Source: Devosia sp. (GTDB taxonomy: Bacteria > Pseudomonadota > Alphaproteobacteria > Rhizobiales > Devosiaceae). From it: a DNA stretch of 64,000 nucleotides. Below the pieces are notes generated by a model. It was not told where the DNA came from, did not search any database, and saw only the letters and a program-made list of their open reading frames with translations. Shown here in pieces: positions 17,485 through 25,616 of the stretch. Both the position numbers and the translations under genes were made by a program. The DNA is taken from NCBI GenBank assembly GCA_015234425.1, contig JADGNE010000006.1, positions 62,001-126,000 of the forward strand, given 5' to 3'. Positions within the stretch are counted from its first letter, which is position 1. The number at the start of each line of letters is the position of its first letter.

Positions 17485-18991
17485 GCACCCCACCCATCAG
17501 CAGGCCGATCTCCTCGATGCTGAAATCCTGCACCGGCCGCGCCGGGCTCAGGCGTCCCATGTTGATCACGGCCAGCGTGTCACACAGCGCCCGCAATTCA
17601 TCGAGATCCTGGCTGATCACCACGATCGCCGATCCGGACGCCGCCAGATCCACCAGCGCCTGGTGAATGGCCGCTGCCGCACCGGCATCGACGCCCCAGG
17701 TCGGCTGGCTCACCACCAGCACCGTGGGTTTCTGCAGGATTTCCCGACCCATGATGTATTTTTGAAGGTTTCCGCCTGAAAGCGACCCGGCGAGCGAAGC
17801 CGGCCCCAGCGCCTTGACGGAAAAATCGGCGATGATCTTGCTCGTATAGAGCTTGGCAACGCTCGTATTGATCAGGCCCGAGCCGACCATGCCCATGCGG
17901 TCGCGGGCGGTCAGCACGGAATTATCAGCCAGTGTGAAATCGCCCACCGCCGCATGGCCATTGCGCTCTTCCGGCACGGCGCAAAGCCCCTGACGGCGGC
18001 GCGCCGTCGGCTCCAGCTGGCCGATCCCCTGGCCATCGATGGTAATGGCATCGCGGTCTTCGCTGCGGATTTCGCCGGACAGCGCATCGAGCAGCGCGTT
18101 CTGCCCATTGCCCGCCACCCCGGCAATGCCGAGGATTTCCCCGGCCCGCACGGCGAAGCTGACGCCATCGACCGGCACGTCAAAATGCCCGCCTTTTCGC
18201 GTCGACAGCGCGTTCACCACCAGCTTGGCCGGGCCAAAGCTGCGCCCTTCCGGCTTGATGATGTCCCTCAGATTGCTGCCGATCATCTTCTCGGCCATCG
18301 AGCGGCTGGTTTCCACGCGCGGATCGCATGTGTCCACCAGCTTGCCGCCGCGCAGGATCGTCGCCGTGTCGCACAGCGCTTTGATCTCATGCAGCTTGTG
18401 CGAAATATAAAGGATCGAGCAGCCTTCAGCCGCCAGCTGGCGCAGCACGCCGAACAATTGCTCGACCTCCTGCGGTGTCAGCACCGAGGTCGGCTCGTCC
18501 ATGATGAGGAGTTTGGGGTTGAGCAGCAGCGCCCGGACGATTTCAATGCGCTGGCGTTCGCCCACCGAGAGCGTTGCCACCGTGCGATGCGGATCGAGCG
18601 CCAGCCCGTAGGTCTGCATCACCTGGCGGATCTGCGCCTCGAGCTCGCGCGCCGGGATTTTCGCATCCATGCCCAGCGCGATGTTTTCGAGCACCGTCAT
18701 CGCTTCGAACAGCGAGAAATGCTGGAACACCATGCCGACGCCAAGTTTTCGCGCGGCCTTGGGATTGGTGACCACGACAGGCGCGCCATTCCAGCGGATT
18801 TCCCCCGCATCGGGCTGCATGATGCCGTAGATCATTTTGACGAGAGTGGATTTTCCGGCGCCGTTCTCCCCGAGCAGCGCGTGGATTTCCCCTGGCTTGA
18901 CGGCGAACGACACGTTGTCATTGGCCAGAACGCCTGGAAATCTCTTGGTAATTCCGATCAGTTCAAGCCGATTGGGCATGTTAATGTCCAC
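17447..18991 (-). CDS. ABC transporter ATP-binding protein with two nucleotide-binding domains
   Basis: 514 residues. The first domain has Walker [12 protein letters not shown], signature LSVGERQRIEI and Walker B LLIMDEPTS. The second has a degenerate Walker A (GVAGNGQNALL) and signature LSGGNLQKYI, as usual for nucleoside and simple-sugar importers. The start is GTG at 18991 with a GGGGGG tract eight bases before it; an in-frame ATG at 18979 is the alternative. The gene begins inside the last 11 bases of xdhC, so the xanthine dehydrogenase maturation factor and the importer are coupled in one message. Confidence 0.9.
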   Translation of the reverse strand: MDINMPNRLELIGITKRFPGVLANDNVSFAVKPGEIHALLGENGAGKSTLVKMIYGIMQPDAGEIRWNGAPVVVTNPKAARKLGVGMVFQHFSLFEAMTVLENIALGMDAKIPARELEAQIRQVMQTYGLALDPHRTVATLSVGERQRIEIVRALLLNPKLLIMDEPTSVLTPQEVEQLFGVLRQLAAEGCSILYISHKLHEIKALCDTATILRGGKLVDTCDPRVETSRSMAEKMIGSNLRDIIKPEGRSFGPAKLVVNALSTRKGGHFDVPVDGVSFAVRAGEILGIAGVAGNGQNALLDALSGEIRSEDRDAITIDGQGIGQLEPTARRRQGLCAVPEERNGHAAVGDFTLADNSVLTARDRMGMVGSGLINTSVAKLYTSKIIADFSVKALGPASLAGSLSGGNLQKYIMGREILQKPTVLVVSQPTWGVDAGAAAAIHQALVDLAASGSAIVVISQDLDELRALCDTLAVINMGRLSPARPVQDFSIEEIGLLMGGVHGGMEERDAVPA

Positions 18992-19838
18992 TCGTCACCC
19001 CCCTTTTGAAAGGGGTGAGCGTTCGCCCGTTCGTAGCTTCCCGTCCCCCAATCTGAACCATAATTTCAGCGGCCGCCAGCACCGCAATAACAGATGGGCG
19101 TTTATCCCCAAGCCCCTGCGCCCCAATTGGTAGCACAAGTTGCTCAAGCGCCTCAGTTTTTCCGCCCTGTTCGAGAAACCAGCTGGCAAATTTCGCCCGC
19201 TTCGTCCGCGATCCCACCATGCCCACATAGGGACTGTCCCTACGCGCCAATGCCTCAAAAGCGATCAGGAAATCAAGGGCATGATCGTGGGTAAGGATAA
19301 CGAATGCACTTCCGGCCGGCGCAGCGCGCACCACGGCCTCGGGCATGGCAACCCGCCGGAACGCCACGCCTGCGGGCAGGAGATCAAGTTCTTCCTGCCG
19401 GGTATCGATGACTTCGACGCGCACCGGTAGCACCGAAAGTATATGTGCCAGCGCCCGCCCCACGTGCCCCGCGCCGAACACATAAACATGCGGTTCCGCG
19501 CTTTCGAGCGCCGCGACCCGCTCCGCAAGCTCCCGGCGAATCGGAGCGTCGGCATAGCGCAGGCCGACCAGCACCCGTCCGCCGCAGCACTGGCCGATCT
19601 CCGGCCCCAGCGGCACATCCATCGCCTCTTCCGCCCGACCCTCGGCGATCAGCCGGCGCGCATGGTCGATGACCATATATTCGAGCGCCCCGCCCCCGAT
19701 GGTCCCGAAAATCGCCCCCATGCCCACCAGCATGAAGGTCCCCTCCGCCCGCGGCGACGACCCCCGCACCTGCGTCAGCTCACAGGCAATCACATCCCGA
19801 TTGGCCGAAAGGAAAGTCTCAAGGGCGGCGGAATTCAT
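18981..19838 (-). CDS. xdhC: xanthine dehydrogenase accessory protein XdhC
   Basis: 285 residues. The N-terminal XdhC/CoxI domain contains ELTQVRGSSPRAEGTFMLV and the cysteine pair in GQCCGGRV. The C-terminal Rossmann domain contains VFGAGHVGRALAHIL and GMVGSRTKRAKF. XdhC binds molybdenum cofactor, promotes its sulfuration and inserts it into xanthine dehydrogenase. The ATG at 19838 is chosen; an upstream GTG would extend into the repeat. The gene follows xdhB after a 145-base intergenic repeat and overlaps the transporter ATPase gene downstream. Confidence 0.93.
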   Translation of the reverse strand: MNSAALETFLSANRDVIACELTQVRGSSPRAEGTFMLVGMGAIFGTIGGGALEYMVIDHARRLIAEGRAEEAMDVPLGPEIGQCCGGRVLVGLRYADAPIRRELAERVAALESAEPHVYVFGAGHVGRALAHILSVLPVRVEVIDTRQEELDLLPAGVAFRRVAMPEAVVRAAPAGSAFVILTHDHALDFLIAFEALARRDSPYVGMVGSRTKRAKFASWFLEQGGKTEALEQLVLPIGAQGLGDKRPSVIAVLAAAEIMVQIGGREATNGRTLTPFKRGVTSGH

Positions 19839-19844
19839 TCTGCA

Positions 19845-19961
19845 ATCACCCCCACCCAACCTCCCCCTCTCAGGGGGAGGAGCTGGGTCTGTGGCGCGCC
19901 AGCCTTACCGCACACTCGATAGATCCCTCCCCCTGTCAGGGGGAGGCTAGGTGGGGGTAAC
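19845..19961. repeat. paired palindromic intergenic repeats between xdhB and xdhC
   Basis: Two units in inverted orientation. The left one reads CACCCCCACCCAACCTCCCC and runs into CTCAGGGGGAGG (about 19847-19883). The right one is CCCTCCCCCTGTCAGGGGGA followed by GGCTAGGTGGGGGT (about 19925-19958). The outer arms of the pair are near-perfect reverse complements of each other. Confidence 0.8.
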
Positions 19962-19983
19962 GCGGTCGCAGCCACCAAATTCC

Positions 19984-22314
19984 TCACCCCCGCGCCTCCC
20001 GTTTGATCCGTTCGACGCCCATCAGCACGCGCTCTGGCGTCACCGGCGTATTGAGCTGCGGGGCATATCGGTAATCCGCCACGCTCGCCACCGCCATGCC
20101 CAGCGCTTCCACAACGCTCATCGCCAGCATGAACGGCGGCTCGCCCACGGCCTTGGATCGCCCGATCGTCGGCTCCCGGTTTACCGACCATTCGGCCAGT
20201 TTCACATTAAAGACCGGCGGAATATCCGAGGCCAGCGGGATCTTGTAGGTCGAGGGTGCGTGTGTCCTCAGCTGCCCCTTGCCGTCCCACACCAGCTCCT
20301 CGGTGGTCAGCCACCCCATGCCCTGGATGAAGCCACCCTCGATCTGCCCGATATCGATCACCGGGTTCAACGACTTGCCCACATCGTGCAGAATATCCGC
20401 CCGATCGACGGAATATTCCCCCGTCAGCGTATCGATGGTCACTTCACTGACCGACGCGCCATAGGCGAAATAATAGAACGGATGCCCGCGCCCGGTCGCC
20501 CGATCCCAGTGAATGGTCGGCGTCTTGTAAAACCCGGCCGCCGAAAGCTGCACACGGTTGAGATAGGCCGATGCGCAAAGCTCGGCGAAGGGCACGAAGC
20601 GCGTGCCGACCATCATCCCGCCCTGCACCCACTGGCAGTCGACGCCATCGGCCTCATAGAGCTTGGCCGCATGCGCCTCGAGCCGGCGCTTGATCTGCTC
20701 GCAGGCGTCCCAGGCCGCCATGCCGTTAAGATCGGTCCCCGAAGACGCTGCGGTCGCCGACGTATTGGGCACCTTGCCCGTCGTCGTCGCCATGATTTTC
20801 ACAGCATCGAGGCCCACGCCAAAAGCGTCAGCCACCACCTGCGCCACCTTGATATAGAGCCCCTGCCCCATCTCGGTGCCGCCGTGGCTCAAATGGATCG
20901 AGCCATCCTTATAGACATGCACCAGCGCGCCGGCCTGATTGTACCAGGTCGCCGTGAAGGAGATGCCGAACTTGACCGGCGTCAGCGCAATGCCCTTCTT
21001 CAGCACACTGCTCGTCTGGTTGAACGCGACAATCGCCTGCCGCCGCGCCTGATAGTCCGACGATGCCTCCAGCTCTTCCACCACGCGATGGATGACATTG
21101 TCCTCCACCGTCTGGTGATAAGGCGTCACATTGTCGGTGTGCGTGCCATAAAAATTGGCCTTGCGGATCTCCAGCGGATCCTTGCCCAGCGCATAGGCAA
21201 TGTCCTCGATCCAGCGCTCGGCCGCCATCATCCCCTGCGGCCCGCCAAAGCCACGGAACGCGGTGTTGGACACGGTATTGGTGTAGAGCGGCTCGGACCG
21301 CACCCGCACCGCCGGATACCAATAGGCATTGTCGGCGTGGAACAGCGCCCGATCCGTCACCGGCCCGGAGAGGTCCGAGGAAAAGCCCGCCCGCGCGCCA
21401 TAAACGGCGTCGACCGCGTGGATTTTTCCGTTCTCGTCATAGCCGACGTCATAATCGACCACGAAGTCGTGTCGCTTGCCCGTCGCCTGCATGTCGTCAT
21501 CGCGATCCGGGCGGATCTTGCAGGCCCGGTTCCACTTCTTGGCCGCCAGACACGCCACCGCGGCAAAAAGATTGCCCTGGGTTTCCTTGCCGCCAAAACC
21601 GCCGCCCATGCGCCGAACCTGCACGGTCACCGCATGGTGCCGGATCGCCAGCACCTGGGCGACCATCAGCTGCACTTCGCTCGGATGCTGGGTGGAAGAA
21701 TAAACAGTGACGTCCTCGTCTTCGCCCGGCACGGCAAAGGCGATCTGCCCTTCAAGATAAAAATGGTCCTGCCCGCCAATAGCAATGCTGCCTTTGACCC
21801 GGCGCGGCGCCGCCGCAAATCCGGCATCGAGGTCACCGCGTTCGAGCTTGAGCGGATCGGTCACCAACGCCCCGCCCGCCGCCTGCGCCGCGCGCACATC
21901 GAGCGCATGGGGCAGATCGCGATACTCGACCTTGGCCAGTTGCGCTGCCCGTCGGGCCGCATCGCGCGTCTCAGCGACCACCGCAAACATCGGCTGGCCC
22001 CAGAAATGCACCTTGCCCTGGGCAAAGATCGGCTCGTCATGCTTGTGGCTGGGCGACACATCATTCTCGCCCGGAATATCCTCTGCCGTCAAAACGCCGA
22101 TCACCCCCGGCGCAGCCTTCACCGCCGCCAGATCAATCGAGGCGATCTCGGCATGGGCTCGGGTCGACAGCCCCAGATAGGCATGCATCGTGCCCACCGG
22201 CTCGATCATGTCATCGATATATTCAGCCGTCCCCGTCACATGCTTGGGGCCACTGTCATGGCGCGTATTCTTGTGCAGCACCGACAAGGCAATGGGCGCT
22301 TCATGCTTGTTCAT
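19984..22314 (-). CDS. xdhB: xanthine dehydrogenase molybdopterin-binding subunit
   Basis: 776 residues, the molybdenum-cofactor subunit of a bacterial two-subunit xanthine dehydrogenase. Visible motifs are VTGTAEYIDDM at the N-terminus, GGGFGGKETQG, NTAFRGFGGPQGM, the cofactor-contact segment HGGTEMGQGLYIKVA, and the catalytic Glu in KAVGEPPFML. It oxidises hypoxanthine to xanthine and xanthine to urate. ATG at 22314 is taken, with GGAAGG upstream; a GTG three codons earlier is possible. It lies between xdhA and xdhC, each separated by palindromic repeats. Confidence 0.95.
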   Translation of the reverse strand: MNKHEAPIALSVLHKNTRHDSGPKHVTGTAEYIDDMIEPVGTMHAYLGLSTRAHAEIASIDLAAVKAAPGVIGVLTAEDIPGENDVSPSHKHDEPIFAQGKVHFWGQPMFAVVAETRDAARRAAQLAKVEYRDLPHALDVRAAQAAGGALVTDPLKLERGDLDAGFAAAPRRVKGSIAIGGQDHFYLEGQIAFAVPGEDEDVTVYSSTQHPSEVQLMVAQVLAIRHHAVTVQVRRMGGGFGGKETQGNLFAAVACLAAKKWNRACKIRPDRDDDMQATGKRHDFVVDYDVGYDENGKIHAVDAVYGARAGFSSDLSGPVTDRALFHADNAYWYPAVRVRSEPLYTNTVSNTAFRGFGGPQGMMAAERWIEDIAYALGKDPLEIRKANFYGTHTDNVTPYHQTVEDNVIHRVVEELEASSDYQARRQAIVAFNQTSSVLKKGIALTPVKFGISFTATWYNQAGALVHVYKDGSIHLSHGGTEMGQGLYIKVAQVVADAFGVGLDAVKIMATTTGKVPNTSATAASSGTDLNGMAAWDACEQIKRRLEAHAAKLYEADGVDCQWVQGGMMVGTRFVPFAELCASAYLNRVQLSAAGFYKTPTIHWDRATGRGHPFYYFAYGASVSEVTIDTLTGEYSVDRADILHDVGKSLNPVIDIGQIEGGFIQGMGWLTTEELVWDGKGQLRTHAPSTYKIPLASDIPPVFNVKLAEWSVNREPTIGRSKAVGEPPFMLAMSVVEALGMAVASVADYRYAPQLNTPVTPERVLMGVERIKREARG

Positions 22315-22363
22315 TGCAGACACCCTTCCGCTTGCTGAGATCGCCCCGCAAACGCGATCTGAT

Positions 22364-22405
22364 CCCCTCGCCCCTCCGGGGAGAGGGTTAGGGTGAGGGG
22401 GCCTT
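22364..22405. repeat. palindromic repeat between xdhA and xdhB
   Basis: The unit CCCCTCGCCCCTCCGGGGAG continues into AGGGTTAGGGTGAGGGGG. It forms a GC-rich hairpin on a CCCCTCCGGGGAG core and is a variant of the family seen at 23998-24034. Confidence 0.7.
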
Positions 22406-22423
22406 CAACGCACAAAACAGCCA

Positions 22424-23890
22424 TCACGCCACCTCCCGCTTCAGCCGCTCGCCCTGACCCTGCGTCTCAAGGAAAAACCGCTTGAGCAGGTTCTGCGCGG
22501 CCAGCAGCCGATATTCCTTGCTGGCGCGCATATCGGTAATGGGCTGAAAATCCTCGGCGAAGGCCGGCAATGCGGCCTCGATGGTGTCCATGGTCCACCG
22601 CTTGCCATCGAGCGCGGCTTCCACAGCCTTGGCGCGCTTGGGCGTCGCCGCCATGCCGCCAAAGGCGATCCGCACCATGCCCACTCGACCCACATCATTG
22701 ACGAACACACGGAACGCCCCGCACAGCGCCGAAATATCTTCCTCGCGGCGCTTGGAAATCTTGTAGGTGGCAAATTTCTCGCCGGCCGGCAGCAGCGGCA
22801 GCGTCACGCTCTCGACGAACTCGCCCGGCCGACGGTCCTGCTTGCCATAGTCGATGAAGAAATCCTCGAGCTTGATCTCCCGCCTATGGCTGCCCTGGCG
22901 CAGATGGAGCTTTGCCCCCAGCGCGATGAACGGCGGCGGCGTGTCGCCGATCGGCGAGCCATTGGCGATATTGCCCCCGATCGTGCCCATATTGCGCACC
23001 TGCTCGCCCGCAAACCGGTTCCACAGCTCCTTGAGCTGGGGGAAGCCCGCTTCAATCACCGGCAGCGCTTCCGAATAGGTCACACCGGCATAAAGGCGCA
23101 CTTCGCTGTTGTTCTCGGCGATGCGTTTCAGTTCCTGCAGATGGCCGGTGAAGATCACCGGACCAATGGCCCGCATGAATTTTGTGACCCACAGCCCAAC
23201 ATCGGTCGAGCCGGCAACGATCCGCGCTTCCGGATGCGCGGCATAGATTTCGGCAAAATCATCGAGGTTGGCGGGGATGAAAATCTTGTTTGCGCCCTCT
23301 CCGATTTCGACGCGGCGACCATCGAAAATGGCCCGCACCTTGTCCTTGACGGCAATGCGTTCGGCCCACAGCACATCGCCCTGCGGCGCGCCATACTGCG
23401 ACATCGCTTCGGCCGCGCGGATGATCGGCGCATAGCCGGTGCAACGGCAGAGATTGCCCTGCAGTGCCTTTTCAATGGCCGGACGCGACGGATGCGGATC
23501 GCGCATCCAAAGCCCATAAAGGCTCATCACAAAGCCCGGCGTACAAAAGCCGCACTGGCTGCCGTGGTAATCGACCATCGCCTGCTGCACCGGATGCAGA
23601 GCGCCATTTTCACCGCGCAGATGCTCGACTGTCACCACGTGGGTTCCATGCAGGCTCGCCACGAACCGGATACAGGCCGTCACCGAGTCATAGATGATCT
23701 CGTCGCCAGCCACCCGGCCGACCAGAACCGTGCAGGCGCCGCAATCACCCTCGGCGCAGCCTTCCTTGGAGCCCCGCAACCGCCGCTCCAGCCGCAGCCA
23801 GTCCAGCAGCGTCAAATCCGGCGCCACATCCGTCAGCGCCACTTCCTCGCCATTGAGCAGGAACCGGATCGTATTAGAGACCTCAACCAT
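22424..23890 (-). CDS. xdhA: xanthine dehydrogenase small subunit (2Fe-2S and FAD)
   Basis: 488 residues. The N-terminal ferredoxin-like domain binds one 2Fe-2S cluster (KEGCAEGDCGACTVLV). The adjoining helical domain binds the second (GSQCGFCTPGFVMSLYGLW and GNLCRCTGYAPI). The FAD domain starts near residue 185 and holds GTIGGNIANGSPIGDTPPP. A C-terminal CO-dehydrogenase-flavoprotein-like domain closes the chain. Electrons pass from the molybdenum site in XdhB through the clusters to FAD and NAD+. It is the first of the three xdh genes on this strand. Confidence 0.95.
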   Translation of the reverse strand: MVEVSNTIRFLLNGEEVALTDVAPDLTLLDWLRLERRLRGSKEGCAEGDCGACTVLVGRVAGDEIIYDSVTACIRFVASLHGTHVVTVEHLRGENGALHPVQQAMVDYHGSQCGFCTPGFVMSLYGLWMRDPHPSRPAIEKALQGNLCRCTGYAPIIRAAEAMSQYGAPQGDVLWAERIAVKDKVRAIFDGRRVEIGEGANKIFIPANLDDFAEIYAAHPEARIVAGSTDVGLWVTKFMRAIGPVIFTGHLQELKRIAENNSEVRLYAGVTYSEALPVIEAGFPQLKELWNRFAGEQVRNMGTIGGNIANGSPIGDTPPPFIALGAKLHLRQGSHRREIKLEDFFIDYGKQDRRPGEFVESVTLPLLPAGEKFATYKISKRREEDISALCGAFRVFVNDVGRVGMVRIAFGGMAATPKRAKAVEAALDGKRWTMDTIEAALPAFAEDFQPITDMRASKEYRLLAAQNLLKRFFLETQGQGERLKREVA

Positions 23891-23904
23891 TGATCAGCTC
23901 CTTA

Positions 23905-24035
23905 CTTCCCCTCTCCCCTTGAGGGAGAGGGTGGATCGCGCAAAGCGCGAGACGGGTGAGGGTTCTGCTTCAAACCTGGCACTGATATCGCCCCCATCGT
24001 CCCCTCGCCCCTCCGGGGAGAGGGTCAGGGTGAGA
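23905..24035. repeat. palindromic repeats between uraH and xdhA
   Basis: Two units: CCCCTCTCCCCTTGAGGGAG (from about 23908), continuing with GATCGCGCAAAGCGCGAGAC and GGTGAGGG, and CCCCTCGCCCCTCCGGGGAG (from about 24000) with a following GGGTCAGGGTGAGAG tail. Both can fold into GC-rich hairpins. Confidence 0.75.
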
Positions 24036-24063
24036 GCTCTTTCAACCAGCGCCAGAACCATCA

Positions 24064-24417
24064 TCAGCTTCCCCGATAGGTCGAATAGGAGAACGGCGTA
24101 CACACCAGCGGCACGTGATACGGCTTGTCTTCAGAGATCAGGAAGCGGATCGGCACCACGTCTAAAAACGGCGTCGCGTTGTCCACACCCATGCGCTCGA
24201 AATACTGCCCCACATGGAAGCGGATTTCGAACTCACCCTGCTGGAACTGGTCGCCGGCCAGCAGCGGCTGGTCCACGCGCCCATCGGCATTGGTATAGCT
24301 GTCCACCAGATGATGGGTGTGATCGCCATGCACGAAATGCAGTTCCAGCCGCATGCCGCGCGCCGGCTTGCCATGCATGGTGTCGAGGACGTGGGTGGTA
24401 AGGCGTCCGTCCGCCAT
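24064..24417 (-). CDS. uraH: 5-hydroxyisourate hydrolase
   Basis: 117 residues, the full length of a transthyretin-like 5-hydroxyisourate hydrolase. It hydrolyses 5-hydroxyisourate to OHCU. The family hallmarks are the N-terminal LTTHVLDT with its catalytic His, the internal Arg in FEIRFHVG, and the C-terminal YRGS tetrapeptide. ATG at 24417 has GAGGAG about seven bases upstream. It is first on its strand, divergent from the LysR gene, and takes its substrate from PuuD. Confidence 0.95.
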   Translation of the reverse strand: MADGRLTTHVLDTMHGKPARGMRLELHFVHGDHTHHLVDSYTNADGRVDQPLLAGDQFQQGEFEIRFHVGQYFERMGVDNATPFLDVVPIRFLISEDKPYHVPLVCTPFSYSTYRGS

Positions 24418-24507
24418 TCTCTTGCTCCTCAGGCATCTGCCCCGCCGGCGCTGCTGCGACCGGACGGAGGATGCGTTTCTCCAAACCGTACCATAGAGAC
24501 GCACTAT

Positions 24508-24535
24508 TGCTCTTGATACTATCAAATTGGGAGCA
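24508..24535. promoter_or_regulatory. probable LysR-type operator between uraH and the LysR gene
   Basis: A perfect 13-base palindrome, TTGATACTATCAA (24513-24525), sits inside an outer inverted repeat TGCTC (24508-24512) and GAGCA (24531-24535). It contains the T-N11-A character of LysR boxes and lies between divergent uraH and LysR genes, the usual site for such regulators. Binding by the adjacent regulator is inferred. Confidence 0.6.
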
Positions 24536-24570
24536 GTATGCTGCCAAAACGGCAACAAGGGAAGTGCTCG

Positions 24571-25554
24571 ATGGACAAGGGCAGTACGGGTGACCGGCCA
24601 CGAGAGCACGCGCTCTCGGCAAGCCTGTTGAGCCGGGTCTTCCACCAGCCCTCCCTGCTCTATTTCAACGCTGTCGCCACCCACCTATCCATTCGCGAGG
24701 CCGCTCGCCGTCTCAATGTCGCGTCGTCCGCGGTCACCCGGCAGGTTGCCCAGCTCGAAGACGCCCTGGGCATCGCCCTCTTCGTTCGCGACAAGCGCCG
24801 CATGCGCCTTTCGCCCGCGGGCGAAATTCTCTTCCGCCATTCCCGCCGGCTGGCCGCCCCCATGGAAGCGGCTGTCTCAGAAATCGAAATGCTGCGGGGC
24901 GTCCGCGCCGGTTCGGTCCGCATCGCTGCGGCCGAAAGCGTCGGGCACTCCTTCCTGCCCCGCCTCATCAGCGAATTCGGCGCCCGCTATCCGCGCCTCA
25001 CCATCGACCTGTCCATCGTTTCCTCCGCCGAAGTGGTCGACCAGCTCGTTGAAGAGCGCGTCGATATCGGCTTCGGCTTCATCGCCCGCCCACCCAAGCA
25101 GGTAAACGTCGCCTTCCGCCGCGATGTGCGCATCGGCGCGGTCATGGTTCCGACCCACCCGCTCGCGGGCGTCGACCATCTCACCATGGAAATGTGCCTC
25201 GACCATGCGCTAGCCGTTGCCAAGCCGGAGATTTCCATCCGCGAGGTCATCGAGCCCTTCCTCCGCCGCTCGTCGGCCATCCTGCCACCCATGGTCGAAG
25301 TCAATTCCATACGCATGCTGGCCGAGCTGGCGCTGGGCGGTCACTACCTCTCAATCATGACGCCAATCGGCGCGCAGAATGAGATCGCCTCCGGCAAGCT
25401 CGTCTTCAAGCCGCTCGAGGACGGCGGACTGCCGACCAACCGTTTCGGCATCCTCGTGCGGTCCGGCAGTGCGCTCCATCTGGCGCCCGCCATCTTCTTT
25501 GATCACGCGAAATCCTATTTCGACGGGGTCGAGCTTCCCGGTGCTATTGCGTGA
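24571..25554 (+). CDS. LysR family transcriptional regulator
   Basis: 327 residues. The N-terminal winged helix-turn-helix occupies about residues 30-90 (REAARRLNVASSAVTRQVAQ). The C-terminal periplasmic-binding-like effector domain begins near residue 105 (GSVRIAAAESVGHSFLPRL). It is placed between divergent uraH and the puuE-uraD fusion, so it probably controls the purine/allantoin genes, with a pathway intermediate as effector. The start chosen, ATG 24571, has AAGGGAAG upstream. An in-frame ATG at 24538 also has GGGAGC close by but would put the coding start at the edge of the operator. Confidence 0.85.
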   Translation: MDKGSTGDRPREHALSASLLSRVFHQPSLLYFNAVATHLSIREAARRLNVASSAVTRQVAQLEDALGIALFVRDKRRMRLSPAGEILFRHSRRLAAPMEAAVSEIEMLRGVRAGSVRIAAAESVGHSFLPRLISEFGARYPRLTIDLSIVSSAEVVDQLVEERVDIGFGFIARPPKQVNVAFRRDVRIGAVMVPTHPLAGVDHLTMEMCLDHALAVAKPEISIREVIEPFLRRSSAILPPMVEVNSIRMLAELALGGHYLSIMTPIGAQNEIASGKLVFKPLEDGGLPTNRFGILVRSGSALHLAPAIFFDHAKSYFDGVELPGAIA

Positions 25555-25616
25555 AGTCACGCTTTCACGGAAATCTCGCTCTCAATGCTAACAGTCTGCT
25601 AACCAACTCGGGACCA

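Noticed and set aside
19951..22338. 795-codon plus-strand open frame opposite xdhB
   Set aside because: Antisense shadow of a well-supported molybdoenzyme gene; composition is Arg/His-rich and has no recognisable domain.
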